Assembly (NCBI GenBank): GCA_903873905.1
Contig: CAIQQJ010000171.1
Span: forward strand, 1-62,284
DNA length: 62,284 nucleotides
Reading direction: 5' to 3'
DNA from: an uncultured Flavobacteriales bacterium
GTDB lineage: Bacteria; Bacteroidota; Bacteroidia; Palsa-965
The first letter of the stretch is position 1, and the number at the start of each line of letters is the position of its first letter. Positions 1 to 7,985 of the stretch are shown here, piece by piece. The translations under genes were made by a program, and so were the position numbers. Below the pieces are notes generated by a model, which worked only from the letters and a program-made list of their open reading frames with translations, ran no database searches and was not told the DNA's origin.

Positions 1-1
1 A

Positions 2-70
2 TATTTGCTGGTGAAAGAAAAACTAGCATCTGAAAACTTGATGCAATTAATAGTTCATATTTCTAAATAA
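2..70 (+). CDS. C-terminal end of an upstream gene (partial, tentative)
   Basis: An open frame runs in from the window edge for 22 codons and ends at a TAA at 68-70. The visible tail ends LMQLIVHISK. No family can be assigned from so little. The alternative is non-coding sequence, since another frame also stays open for about ten codons. The 147 bases after it, up to the esterase start, hold only a weak short hairpin (CTCC-AAT-GGAG followed by a T-run near 89-108) that could be a terminator. Confidence 0.3.
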   Translation, partial: YLLVKEKLASENLMQLIVHISK

Positions 71-217
71 TTGTGGACAGAAATTAGCTCCAATGGAGAG
101 GGGTTTTTCTATTTGTGATTCCTTCGGAAAGGTCGAGACGTAATGTCAAAGGGAATAATTAGCTAAATTTGTTAGAAGACCATCTTCAAAACCTTTAGCC
201 AAATCATCCTGAAGCAA

Positions 218-1357
218 ATGAAATTTAAAATCACGGTATTCTTTCTCTTCAGTTTATTTTTCAGCTTAAGCACTTTTTCTCAAAGTCTCATTACAGGAAG
301 TTTTGTTTACCAATCAATCAATCGCACTTACCTGTTGTATGTTCCTGCTATTTATAATCCATCCATTGCAGTTCCACTCGTTATGAATTTTCATGGCTAT
401 AGTTCGAACAGTACCCAGCAAATGGTTTACGGTGAATTTCGACCAATTGCTGATACTGCAAATTTCATTATCGTTTGTCCAAATGGAACTTTAGATCCGA
501 ATAACTTTCAATATTGGAACAATTTCAATGCTCCCGGTGGACCCGATGATATTGGTTTTGCTTCCGCACTCATTGACACGATTGAAGCGCATTATAATAT
601 TGATCACAATTGCATTTACAGTACAGGCATGAGCAATGGCGGATTCATGTCTTACGATCTTGCTTATTTATTGAGTAATCGAATTGCAGCAATTGCTTCT
701 GTCACTGGCGATATGATTTATTCGCACATAAACGCGTGTCATCCCATTCATCCAACGCCCGTCATGCAAATTCACGGAACAAATGATGCAACAGTTTTAT
801 TTTCTGGCGATGCAAATTTTGAGCCCATCGATTCGCTTGTGAATTTCTGGGTGCAATTCAATCATTGTAATCCTGTTCCTTCATTTACAAACCTTCCCAA
901 TATTAATTTGGCTGATAGTTGTACCGCCGAACATTATGTTTATAGCGGTGGCGATTCTTCTGCCACAGTGGAGTTTTATAAAATTATTGGCGGGGGACAT
1001 TCTTGGCCTGGCGCTCTAGTAAATATCAATATCACCAATATGGATTTCAATGCAAGTGTGGAAATCTGGCGTTTTTTCCGAAAGTATAAATTAAATCAAC
1101 TTTCCAATGGAATTCATCCCGAGCAAGCAGAAATAAAAATCCCGATTTATCCCAATCCTTCCAATGGAAATTTCATTTTAATTTTCAAGGACGATGCAAA
1201 AAGAACAATTACCATCACTGATGGTCTTGGACAAATTGTGCAGACTTTATCTTGTTCATCGAAAGAAGAAAATATTTACATAGAGAATACAGGGATTTAT
1301 TTTATTACCATTTTACAAGACAACAAAACGTGGACACAAAAAATTATGCGAAATTAG
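218..1357 (+). CDS. Secreted esterase of the PHB-depolymerase/feruloyl-esterase (LpqC) type with T9SS sorting domain
   Basis: This 379-residue protein begins with a signal peptide (about 1-21, ending FSQS). An alpha/beta-hydrolase domain covers about 25-295: the oxyanion strand reads MNFHGYSS (56-63), the nucleophile elbow GMSNGG places Ser139, the acid is probably Asp190 in IHGTND, and the base His261 in GGGHSWPG. These are the hallmarks of the polyhydroxybutyrate depolymerase/acetyl-xylan or feruloyl esterase group. The actual ester substrate (polyester, hemicellulose side chain or other) cannot be told. From about residue 303 there is a typical T9SS type A tail starting IPIYPNPSNG, so the enzyme should be exported to the cell surface or medium. 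ATG at 218 is the only start that keeps the signal peptide. It stands alone, with no operon partner. Confidence 0.85.
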   Translation: MKFKITVFFLFSLFFSLSTFSQSLITGSFVYQSINRTYLLYVPAIYNPSIAVPLVMNFHGYSSNSTQQMVYGEFRPIADTANFIIVCPNGTLDPNNFQYWNNFNAPGGPDDIGFASALIDTIEAHYNIDHNCIYSTGMSNGGFMSYDLAYLLSNRIAAIASVTGDMIYSHINACHPIHPTPVMQIHGTNDATVLFSGDANFEPIDSLVNFWVQFNHCNPVPSFTNLPNINLADSCTAEHYVYSGGDSSATVEFYKIIGGGHSWPGALVNINITNMDFNASVEIWRFFRKYKLNQLSNGIHPEQAEIKIPIYPNPSNGNFILIFKDDAKRTITITDGLGQIVQTLSCSSKEENIYIENTGIYFITILQDNKTWTQKIMRN

Positions 1358-1371
1358 TTGGAGTAGGAGCG

Positions 1372-1485
1372 GAATCATTTTCTCATTCACCAACACCTTT
1401 CCTGCTTTTCGCTTTTAGTCCTCGCAAGTTTTTTGCAATGAACTTTCATCACTGCGGGCTAACCGCTGCAATCAGGGCTATTTAG
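1372..1485 (-). repeat. Intergenic structured repeat element, copy 1 (minus orientation)
   Basis: The minus strand of this stretch contains the ordered words GCCCTGATTGCAGCGG, AGCCCGCAG, GCGAGGACTAAAAGCG and AAAGCAGGAAAGG. The element at 9154-9238 has the corresponding GAGGGATTGTAGTGG, GAGGAGTAAAAGCGG and GCCCGACCG words in the same order. From memory, similar GC-richer blocks recur between genes in many Bacteroidota. Whether they are transcribed RNAs or mobile fragments is unknown to me. Several short frames cross it, but none has coding character. Confidence 0.45.
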
Positions 1486-1522
1486 AAACTTCTCATAATC
1501 TACAATTTTCCAAAAACAAAAA

Positions 1523-1777
1523 ATGACAAACAACGACATCTTCAAAAAGCTACGCGTCGCTCTAAAACTCCGCAACACCGACATCATTAAAATTCTTGCA
1601 CTTGTCGATTTCAAAGTTTCGGAAGCAGAATTAGGTGCGATTTTCCGAGCTGAAGACCATGCCAAATACATGGAATGCGGCGATCAGATTCTAAGAAATT
1701 TTCTCAACGGACTGATCATTCACCTGCGTGGACCAAGAGATCAACAAGCTAAAGAAACAGCTGAAGAGGAACAATAA
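1523..1777 (+). CDS. DUF1456 (YehS-like) protein, single-repeat form
   Basis: This is an 84-residue cytosolic protein with the DUF1456 signature: NNDIFKKLRVALKL (3-16), then DIIKILAL, an EAELGAIFRAEDH segment and ECGDQILRNFLNGL. E. coli YehS and most relatives are about 150-160 residues and contain two such repeats. This one contains only one, most like the second repeat of YehS (the CGDQ-LR-FL-GL ending), plus a charged tail rich in Glu and Gln. The function of the family is not established. ATG at 1523 follows an A-rich leader, usual for this phylum. It is transcribed in the same direction as pabA/trpG but 104 bases away, so probably independently. Confidence 0.8.
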   Translation: MTNNDIFKKLRVALKLRNTDIIKILALVDFKVSEAELGAIFRAEDHAKYMECGDQILRNFLNGLIIHLRGPRDQQAKETAEEEQ

Positions 1778-1881
1778 TTAGAGAATTGTTTTTCAATGAA
1801 TTTGTTCAAAACCGCTTCTCTTTTTATTAGGAGATACTGATTTGATTGGCTTCTGTTTAGTAAATAGTCGAACTAATAAAC

Positions 1882-2454
1882 ATGAAACGCATACTTGTAT
1901 TTGACAACTACGATTCTTTCACTTATAATCTCGTTCATCTCGTTGAAAAAATTACGAATGCCAAAGTAGAGGTTTTTCGAAATGATAAAATTGATTTGAA
2001 GGATGTAGCAGTTTTCGATAAAATCATTCTTTCACCTGGACCTGGAATTCCTGAAGAAGCGGGCTTGCTCATTCCATTGATAAGGAAATATGCTGCAACA
2101 AAAAGTATTCTCGGTGTTTGTCTCGGCCATCAGGCAATTGCGGTAGCACTTGGTGGAAAATTGGCGCAATTGGAAAATGTTTTTCATGGTGTTTCTACCA
2201 ATATCAAGCAGGAAGAAAATTCCGGATTTCTTTTTTCTGGCTTACCCAAATTATTTAATGTTGGCCGTTATCATTCTTGGGTTGTTGATGAAAAGGAATT
2301 GTCACCCGAATTGGCAATTACAGCACGTGATGAATTTGGAAACATAATGGCTATTCAACACAAGAATTTTGACGTGAGCGGTGTTCAGTTTCATCCAGAG
2401 TCCATCATGACTGAATATGGTGAAGAGCTCATGCGTAATTTTATTAATCGTTAA
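1882..2454 (+). CDS. pabA/trpG: Glutamine amidotransferase subunit of aminodeoxychorismate/anthranilate synthase
   Basis: This 190-residue class I glutaminase supplies ammonia to a chorismate-using synthase. The N-terminus DNYDSFTYNL (8-17) is diagnostic of the TrpG/PabA group. The oxyanion loop is SPGPG (51-55), the nucleophile Cys80 lies in GVCLGHQ, and the His171-Glu173 pair lies in QFHPES. Length and start agree with the family. Which partner it serves cannot be decided because no TrpE/PabB lies in the window; Bacteroidota often use one protein for folate and another for tryptophan. It lies upstream of the his genes, separated by 237 bases that contain a gene remnant. Confidence 0.9.
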   Translation: MKRILVFDNYDSFTYNLVHLVEKITNAKVEVFRNDKIDLKDVAVFDKIILSPGPGIPEEAGLLIPLIRKYAATKSILGVCLGHQAIAVALGGKLAQLENVFHGVSTNIKQEENSGFLFSGLPKLFNVGRYHSWVVDEKELSPELAITARDEFGNIMAIQHKNFDVSGVQFHPESIMTEYGEELMRNFINR

Positions 2455-2526
2455 TCCTTAAGAATTATTTTGCAAATTATTCACGAATAGAATATAGAAT
2501 CGGTTCCGAAATGTAATGCCTCGTGA

Positions 2527-2661
2527 TGGTTTATTGATGAAATTCATAAAATTCAATGGAAAGCACATTTAGATACTCAACAAACCCTTAATTTTACGGA
2601 AGCAGAAATGCTGATTGAGAAGTTGAGAAAAACCTATCAGTTGAGAGAATCATTTCTGTGA
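2527..2661 (+). pseudogene. Short open remnant, possible 3' end of a decayed gene
   Basis: Between pabA/trpG and hisH a 44-codon frame has protein-like composition. It begins WFIDEIHKIQWKAH directly after a stop, continues with TEAEMLIEKLRKTYQLRE and ends at a TGA (2659-2661). It has no start codon near its beginning; the only in-frame ATG is 17 codons before the end. Upstream frames in 2455-2526 are closed by stops. I read it as the tail of a lost small gene. No family is recognised, and chance openness cannot be excluded. Confidence 0.3.
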
Positions 2662-2691
2662 AAAGATTACTAATTACTAATTACCAATTTT

Positions 2692-3288
2692 GTGAAAGTA
2701 GCCATCATCAATTATAATTCCGGGAATACGCAATCCGTTTTGTTTGCGATGGAACGACTCGGAGTGAATGCTTTTGTGACGGAAAATCACGAGGAAATTA
2801 TTGCGGCAGACAAAGTTATTTTTCCAGGTGTTGGAGAAGCTTCTTCTGCGATGAAATATTTGATGGAAAAAAAATTGGATGAGGTTTTGCTTTCACTAAA
2901 TCAGCCAGTTCTTGGAATTTGTTTGGGAATGCAATTGATGTGCCGCCAAACGGAAGAAGGACATACCAATGGATTGGGAATTTTCAGAGTGAATGTGAAA
3001 AAATTTACAATTCCTTCTGAACTTTCTGAATTCAAAGTCCCTCATATGGGGTGGAACACGATTTCAAATTTGAAAGGCCCATTGTTCAAAGGAGTTCCGG
3101 AACATTCACATGTTTATTATGTGCACAGTTATTATGCGGAGATGGACGCGTTCACCTCTGCGGAAACAGATTATATTTTGCCTTTCAGCGCAGCATTGTC
3201 GTATGAGAATTTTCACGCGGTACAATTTCATCCTGAAAAAAGTGGCGTTGCGGGTGAATTTATTTTACGAAACTTTCTTGCTTTATGA
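2692..3288 (+). CDS. hisH: Imidazole glycerol phosphate synthase, glutaminase subunit HisH
   Basis: HisH hydrolyses glutamine and channels ammonia to HisF in step five of histidine synthesis. The 198-residue chain has INYNSGNTQSV (6-16), the PGVGE loop (45-49), the nucleophile Cys77 in GICLGMQ and the catalytic His180-Glu182 in QFHPEKSG, which is the HisH version of the class I motif. The start is a GTG at 2692: the family begins exactly with (M)KVAIINY and no ATG lies in frame upstream. The stop overlaps hisA by four bases (ATGA), showing translational coupling in a his operon. Confidence 0.95.
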   Translation: MKVAIINYNSGNTQSVLFAMERLGVNAFVTENHEEIIAADKVIFPGVGEASSAMKYLMEKKLDEVLLSLNQPVLGICLGMQLMCRQTEEGHTNGLGIFRVNVKKFTIPSELSEFKVPHMGWNTISNLKGPLFKGVPEHSHVYYVHSYYAEMDAFTSAETDYILPFSAALSYENFHAVQFHPEKSGVAGEFILRNFLAL

Positions 3289-4004
3289 TTACGATTATTC
3301 CTGCCATTGACATCATCGATGGAAAGTGTGTTCGACTTTCACAAGGGGATTTTGCAACTTCAAAAGTTTATCGCGAAGATCCAGTTGAAGTGGCGAAAGA
3401 ATTTGAAGCGGAAGGAATTACACGATTGCATGTAGTGGATTTGGATGGTGCAAAATTGGGGCGTGTAAGCAATTTGGCTGTGTTAGAAAAAATTGTGAAA
3501 GCAACTTCCCTGCAAATTGATTTTGGCGGTGGAATAAAAACCGATTCAGAAATTCAACAAGTCGTGGATGCTGGCGTTACATTTGTTTCCATTGGGAGCA
3601 TGGCTGTAAAAGATCCTGAAACTTTTAATAAATGGGTTCAAACATTTGGACCTGAAAAGTTTTTTCTTGGTGCAGATGTGCGCGATGGGAAAATTGCCGT
3701 GAGTGGTTGGTTGGAACAAACAGGAATTGATGCAGTTGAATTTATTCAAGAGCAAATGACAAAACGAATTTCAAATGTTTTTTGCACTGACATTTCAAAG
3801 GATGGTTTACTTGAAGGGCCATCACTTACTTTTTATCGCCATCTTCTTTTTGCTTGTCCTGGTTTACGATTGGTGGCAAGCGGTGGCGTTTCTTCCCTCG
3901 AAGACATTCGCCAACTCAATCAGCTAGGTTGTGAAGGCGTTATTATCGGAAAAGCCATTTACGAAAACAAAATATCACTTAAGGAATTGAAAGAATTTCT
4001 TTAG
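3285..4004 (+). CDS. hisA: Phosphoribosylformimino-5-aminoimidazole carboxamide ribotide isomerase HisA
   Basis: HisA is a (beta/alpha)8 isomerase converting ProFAR to PRFAR. The 239-residue length is standard. The first strand IPAIDIIDGKCVRL carries the catalytic Asp9. The opposite catalytic Asp131 is in LGADVRDG. The phosphate loops are seen as DFGGGI (79-84) and the C-terminal ASGGVSS and GVIIGKAIYE. It starts with the ATG that overlaps the hisH stop (ATGA), and hisF follows 54 bases later. Confidence 0.95.
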   Translation: MITIIPAIDIIDGKCVRLSQGDFATSKVYREDPVEVAKEFEAEGITRLHVVDLDGAKLGRVSNLAVLEKIVKATSLQIDFGGGIKTDSEIQQVVDAGVTFVSIGSMAVKDPETFNKWVQTFGPEKFFLGADVRDGKIAVSGWLEQTGIDAVEFIQEQMTKRISNVFCTDISKDGLLEGPSLTFYRHLLFACPGLRLVASGGVSSLEDIRQLNQLGCEGVIIGKAIYENKISLKELKEFL

Positions 4005-4058
4005 TGCCAAATCAAAATTTATCCACACAATTCTGTGGGGACAAAATTCAAAATTACA

Positions 4059-4814
4059 GTGCTGACCAAAAGAATAATTCCTTGCTTAGATATCAAAGAC
4101 GGTCGCACAGTAAAAGGTGTGAACTTTCTTGATTTGCGTGATGCCGGCGATGCTGTTGAACTCGCGATGCGTTATGCGGATGAAGGTGCGGATGAACTTG
4201 TTTTTCTGGATATCACAGCCACGAATGAGAAAAGGAAAACATTGACAGACCTTGTTCGGAAAGTGGCTTCGAAAATAAATATTCCATTTACTGTTGGTGG
4301 TGGGATTTCATCCATTGAGGATGTTTCAATATTACTGGAGAATGGTGCAGATAAAATATCTGTAAATACTTCCGCCTTTAAAAATCCGCAGTTGATTGCC
4401 GAATTAGCAAAAAGGTTTGGATGCCAGTGTGTGGTCCTTGCGGTCGATACAAAATTCGAAAATGGTGGTTGGACTGTTTTTCTCAATGGCGGAAAAGTTT
4501 CAACAGGAAAACCAACTTTGGAATGGGTGAAAGAAGCTGTTGGTTTAGGTGCGGGTGAAATACTTTTGACTTCTATGAATAATGATGGAACAAAAAATGG
4601 TTTCGCGATTGACATTACCCAACAAATTTCGGAGGCGGTAAATGTTCCGATCATTGCTTCCGGTGGTGCAGGAACCATTGACCATTTCATTGACGTTTTC
4701 AAGAATGGGAAAGCAGATGCTGCATTGGCTGCAAGTATTTTTCATTTTGGAGAAATCTCCATTACAGAATTAAAAAAGGAACTCGCATCTTTGCAAATTC
4801 CTATTCGCTTATAA
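4059..4814 (+). CDS. hisF: Imidazole glycerol phosphate synthase, cyclase subunit HisF
   Basis: HisF condenses PRFAR with ammonia from HisH to give IGP and AICAR. I place the start at GTG 4059 ([15 protein letters not shown]), which gives 251 residues and puts the catalytic Asp at position 11, as in characterised HisF. A longer frame from GTG 4035 would add eight residues of unlikely MGTKFKIT sequence. The second catalytic Asp lies in [11 protein letters not shown]. The phosphate loops read VGGGIS and ASGGAG, and the C-terminal [11 protein letters not shown] is typical. It is followed after two bases by an unrelated lipoprotein gene rather than directly by hisIE. Confidence 0.93.
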   Translation: MLTKRIIPCLDIKDGRTVKGVNFLDLRDAGDAVELAMRYADEGADELVFLDITATNEKRKTLTDLVRKVASKINIPFTVGGGISSIEDVSILLENGADKISVNTSAFKNPQLIAELAKRFGCQCVVLAVDTKFENGGWTVFLNGGKVSTGKPTLEWVKEAVGLGAGEILLTSMNNDGTKNGFAIDITQQISEAVNVPIIASGGAGTIDHFIDVFKNGKADAALAASIFHFGEISITELKKELASLQIPIRL

Positions 4815-4816
4815 AT

Positions 4817-5485
4817 ATGCTTATGAAAAAAGTATTTTTTGGTGTTGCGATCATTCTCTTTGCGATGAATTCCTGCGCACCATCGCGTTACGTAATTCCA
4901 CTTGCCGAGAAGCAAAAAGCAATCACCGCAAATTTCGGCGGCCCTACGATTGGTTTTTCCGGAGCAATCATTCCGATTCCGTTAACAGCTGTGGGTTATG
5001 GTTATGGCATTGACAGCAACACAACAGTTTTCGGGAATTTTCACACCACTTCCTTGCTGTTTGGAGTATTTCAAACCGACATTGGTGTTTGCAGGAATTT
5101 GTACAGAGGCAAAAATGGATTTGGTGTTTCAGGAAATCTTGTTGCTAATCTAACTTTTGATAAGTGGGAACATAATTTTCGCGGCTGGCCACAAATTGAT
5201 TTGAATGCATATAAGAAGTATAATAGCCGAGGAAGTTTTTTCTATGCTGGTTGTGATAATTGGATTGAACTTTCAAAATACAGGGCACATCACCAACCAC
5301 AAAATGTGCATCTGATTTTCAATGCACACGCTGGTATAACCTTCGTTCATTCAAAATGGAATTATCAATTGGAAGCGAAATACCTTGCTCCCTATGTCAA
5401 TAATCTTCCAAACGTTGTTGATTACAAGGGCATCAGTCATCATGGAGCTTTTGGAATTTATTTTGGTGTTTATCGTTTATTCTAA
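4817..5485 (+). CDS. Putative outer-membrane lipoprotein of unknown function inside the his operon
   Basis: This 222-residue protein has a lipoprotein signal (hydrophobic VFFGVAIILFAMNSC, with the acylated Cys in LFAMNSC). The mature part is rich in Gly, Tyr, Phe and alternating hydrophobics (YGYGIDSNTTVFGNF, HGAFGIYFGVYRLF), suggesting a small beta-barrel or beta-sandwich of the cell envelope. The terminal Phe is typical of outer-membrane barrels. No named family is recognised. The start may be ATG 4817 or ATG 4823, which differ by two codons. It begins two bases after hisF and ends five bases before the hydrolase lipoprotein, so it is almost certainly co-transcribed with the his genes without an evident role in histidine synthesis. 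Confidence 0.75.
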   Translation: MLMKKVFFGVAIILFAMNSCAPSRYVIPLAEKQKAITANFGGPTIGFSGAIIPIPLTAVGYGYGIDSNTTVFGNFHTTSLLFGVFQTDIGVCRNLYRGKNGFGVSGNLVANLTFDKWEHNFRGWPQIDLNAYKKYNSRGSFFYAGCDNWIELSKYRAHHQPQNVHLIFNAHAGITFVHSKWNYQLEAKYLAPYVNNLPNVVDYKGISHHGAFGIYFGVYRLF

Positions 5486-5490
5486 TTCTT

Positions 5491-6405
5491 ATGAAAATAA
5501 AATATTTTTCTTTTTTGGGAATGCTCCTTGCGGGAATTGTAATTTCATTTTCTTCCTGCTTGCGGTTGGACAGTAATCTATACAACCTTTCCGACAAGAT
5601 CACGGAATACAAATTGGATAATTATACAGGCACACAGGATTTCATTCTTGATGCTTCTTATACTATTCCGGATTCCTTGATTACAAAATTCACACTTTCC
5701 TCGCAAGCTCCGGGCGAAACATCACCAACAACCATTCATGCGATTTACATTGGCAGTATTTCCAAAATTGCAACTGATACAGTCATCATGTATTGCCACG
5801 GAAATAAATGGCATATGGATTTTTATTGGCAGCGCGCAAAATTGATGGCGAACACAGGAAGTAAAAATCGTTTCGGAGTTTTGATGATTGATTACCGTGG
5901 TTTTGGTTTGTCGGAAGGAACACCGAGTGAAGATGGACTTTATGCAGATGTGGATGCCGCATTAAAATGGTTGAATGGAAATGGTTTGTCAAATAGTCGT
6001 TTAGTGATGTATGGTTTCAGTATGGGAAGTGCGCCAGCTACAAAACTGACTGCTGAACCGCGATCCATGACACCATCAAAACTGATTCTTGAAGCGCCCT
6101 TTGCTTCTGCCGACGTGATGGCTGCTGATGGAACGCAATTGAATATGCCAGGATCATATTTCACAAATCTCAAATTGAATAATGCAGAGGAAATAAAATT
6201 GGTGCAATGGCCTTTATGTTGGATACATGGCATGAATGATAATTTTCTGAATTATCAAACGCATGGACAAGTTGTGTACGATAATTACAATGGATCCTAC
6301 AAGGAAAAACATTTGGTGGAAGGTGCAGATCATGGAGAAATTCCTGCGAAGATGGGATTCGCAGAATACAATTCGGTTTTATTGAATTTTATAACACAAC
6401 ATTAA
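5491..6405 (+). CDS. Alpha/beta-hydrolase lipoprotein (prolyl-oligopeptidase-like fold), inside the his operon
   Basis: This 304-residue protein has a lipobox at ISFSSC (Cys23). The hydrolase fold is clear: YCHGNKWHMD near 101-110 (oxyanion region), DYRGFGLSEG (134-143), nucleophile Ser177 in YGFSMGS, probable acid Asp250 in IHGMND and base His281 in GADHGE. It resembles the membrane-anchored ABHD/BAAT-type serine hydrolases; the substrate is unknown. Its stop and the hisIE start are one base apart, so the gene is embedded in the his transcription unit. Confidence 0.82.
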   Translation: MKIKYFSFLGMLLAGIVISFSSCLRLDSNLYNLSDKITEYKLDNYTGTQDFILDASYTIPDSLITKFTLSSQAPGETSPTTIHAIYIGSISKIATDTVIMYCHGNKWHMDFYWQRAKLMANTGSKNRFGVLMIDYRGFGLSEGTPSEDGLYADVDAALKWLNGNGLSNSRLVMYGFSMGSAPATKLTAEPRSMTPSKLILEAPFASADVMAADGTQLNMPGSYFTNLKLNNAEEIKLVQWPLCWIHGMNDNFLNYQTHGQVVYDNYNGSYKEKHLVEGADHGEIPAKMGFAEYNSVLLNFITQH

Positions 6406-6406
6406 T

Positions 6407-7003
6407 ATGAATGCTGATTTTTCAAAATATAAGGACGGATTAATTCCCGCAATCATTCAAGATGTAAATACGGGAAAAGTATTGATGCTTGGATTCATGA
6501 ATGAAGATTCTCTTGAGAAAACGAAAAAAGAAAATCGTGTTACATTTTTCTCCCGATCAAAAAATCGCCTATGGACAAAAGGGGAGGAGAGTGGGAATTT
6601 TCTAGAGGTGAAGGAAATACTTTTAGATTGTGATCAGGATACTTTTTTGATCAAGGCAATTCCTGTTGGTCCTGTTTGTCATAAGGGAACAGATACCTGC
6701 TGGGGAGAAGAGAATAAAGAGAATTTTATTTTCGAATTGGAGAAAATTGTTCAATCGAGAAAAAATGCTGATCCCGAATCATCCTATACTGCGAAATTGT
6801 TTTCACAAGGAATAAACAAAGTGGCGCAGAAAGTAGGAGAGGAAGCCATTGAAGTGGTGATTGAAGCGAAAGATGATAACAAGGAGCTTTTCCTAAATGA
6901 ATCGGCCGATTTGCTTTTTCATTATTTAGTTTTGCTTACAGCGAAAGGATTTGAATTAAAAGATGTTGTTGAGATTCTTGAGAAAAGACATTCCAAGATT
7001 TAA
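6407..7003 (+). CDS. hisIE: Bifunctional phosphoribosyl-AMP cyclohydrolase / phosphoribosyl-ATP pyrophosphatase
   Basis: This is a fusion of HisI (about 1-108) and HisE (about 112-198), steps two and three of histidine synthesis. HisI features are GKVLMLGFMNEDSL, FFSRSKNRLWTKGEESGN, the metal site LDCDQD and the Cys motif GPVCHKGTDTCW. HisE features are the acidic metal-binding helix KVGEEAIEVVIEAK and NESADLLFHYLVLL. The 198-residue length matches bifunctional HisIE of Bacteroidota. It is the last gene of the unit. The 89 bases before the convergent MORN gene contain no clear terminator hairpin. Confidence 0.95.
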   Translation: MNADFSKYKDGLIPAIIQDVNTGKVLMLGFMNEDSLEKTKKENRVTFFSRSKNRLWTKGEESGNFLEVKEILLDCDQDTFLIKAIPVGPVCHKGTDTCWGEENKENFIFELEKIVQSRKNADPESSYTAKLFSQGINKVAQKVGEEAIEVVIEAKDDNKELFLNESADLLFHYLVLLTAKGFELKDVVEILEKRHSKI

Positions 7004-7092
7004 CATCCGATGATTGTCAGACTGAGTATCCCGTCAGAATAAATGCTGTTTTTAAAAAATAGTTCTGGTGAGGGGATGTATTGAAGTCTGAA

Positions 7093-7827
7093 TTATTGAA
7101 TCTTTTTTTCCTCCGTCATCTGGTTTCTAACATACTCTTGGGTTGAAGTCAACTTCCCAGTTTCATCGTACACTTTCCAGATTCCTTCCTTCATGAAATT
7201 GTCGAGCTCTGCGTAATATTGCATTGTTCCTTCGTCTTGCATATTGCCATTTTCATAATATTCCTTCAAGTAATATTTTTTCTTTTTCTTATCTGAAAGT
7301 TGAAGGTCATTTTGCATTTTTCCATTTTCATACCAAGAAGTGCGGTACAATAAATACTCGCATTTTTTTGCAAACTCTTCTGCATAATCTGGATTTCCAT
7401 TTTCATAATACTCGTGATCCGATTCGCTTTCACCTTGGAAATAAATAATATCAGATCTAACTTTTCCATTGATCCAATACAAAATCATTTCATTTCGAAA
7501 ATAATCGATGTTGTGAAAATCTCTTTCCACTTGGCCTGTCTCGTAAAAATTTTTGTAGCTACGCAATTGTCCGTCGACATAATAACCTGTGTGCAGCACC
7601 TTTCCACTTTTGTAATAATCTTCCCAGCAATTCTGTGCAGCATAACCTTTGGGTGTATTGCGAACCGAATCGCCACCCATTACAAAATTGAGTTTTTCGT
7701 AAATGTTGATTCCTTCTGCTGAATCGTAAACAGCTTCGAATACATAATACTTTGTTGTATTCTTCTGCTTCTGCGCATGCAATGGCAAGAGAAAAAGAAC
7801 AGCAAGTATGGTAATCAGAAACCGCAT
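7093..7827 (-). CDS. Secreted MORN_2/YwqK-type repeat protein
   Basis: I start the gene at ATG 7827, giving a 244-residue protein that opens with signal peptide MRFLITILAVLFLLPLHAQ. A longer frame would translate the heptamer array upstream and is not credible. The mature part is built of degenerate repeats of the form YY-NG-x-x-(hydrophobic): YYKSGKV, FYETGQVERD, YWINGKVRSD, EYYENGNPDY, SWYENGKMQND, EYYENGNMQDEG and VYDETGKLTS. These are the MORN-variant repeats often annotated as YwqK-family antitoxin. A toxin partner is not present and the signal peptide argues for an envelope role. Function unknown. The start codon lies only six bases from the heptamer array. Confidence 0.75.
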   Translation of the reverse strand: MRFLITILAVLFLLPLHAQKQKNTTKYYVFEAVYDSAEGINIYEKLNFVMGGDSVRNTPKGYAAQNCWEDYYKSGKVLHTGYYVDGQLRSYKNFYETGQVERDFHNIDYFRNEMILYWINGKVRSDIIYFQGESESDHEYYENGNPDYAEEFAKKCEYLLYRTSWYENGKMQNDLQLSDKKKKKYYLKEYYENGNMQDEGTMQYYAELDNFMKEGIWKVYDETGKLTSTQEYVRNQMTEEKKIQ

Positions 7828-7833
7828 TCTAAG

Positions 7834-7983
7834 AGTATTGGGTATTGAGTATTGAGTATTGAGTATTGAGTATTGAGACTGCATTTAGGTATTGTGTGTT
7901 TGATTATTCTTAAATAGAATTTACTTAGAAAAATGATTAATAAAAAATGACATCAGTTTTATAAAATCCCAATACCCAATACT
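7834..7983. repeat. Facing heptamer arrays, locus A (90-bp noncoding insert)
   Basis: The left arm (7834-7877) is six AGTATTG-type units plus AG, the second unit being GGTATTG. The right arm (7968-7983) is two units in opposite orientation; read on the minus strand it is AGTATTG then GGTATTG, the same order of variants from the outer edge as in the left arm. The 90-bp insert contains a stray AGGTATTG and no gene. The element fills the gap between the trxB stop (7986) and the MORN gene start (7827). Transcribed from the minus strand it could fold into a short stem. Confidence 0.8.
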
Positions 7984-7985
7984 AT

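Noticed and set aside
1252-1485. 77-codon frame overlapping the esterase end
   Set aside because: It overlaps a strongly supported gene in another frame and continues into a repeat element.
4172-4702. 176-codon antisense frame over hisF
   Set aside because: Complement of a conserved gene; no signal, motif or start context.
7828-7884. Extended start of the MORN protein (codons within the heptamer array)
   Set aside because: Translates the repeat as [11 protein letters not shown]; the internal ATG at 7827 gives a proper signal peptide.
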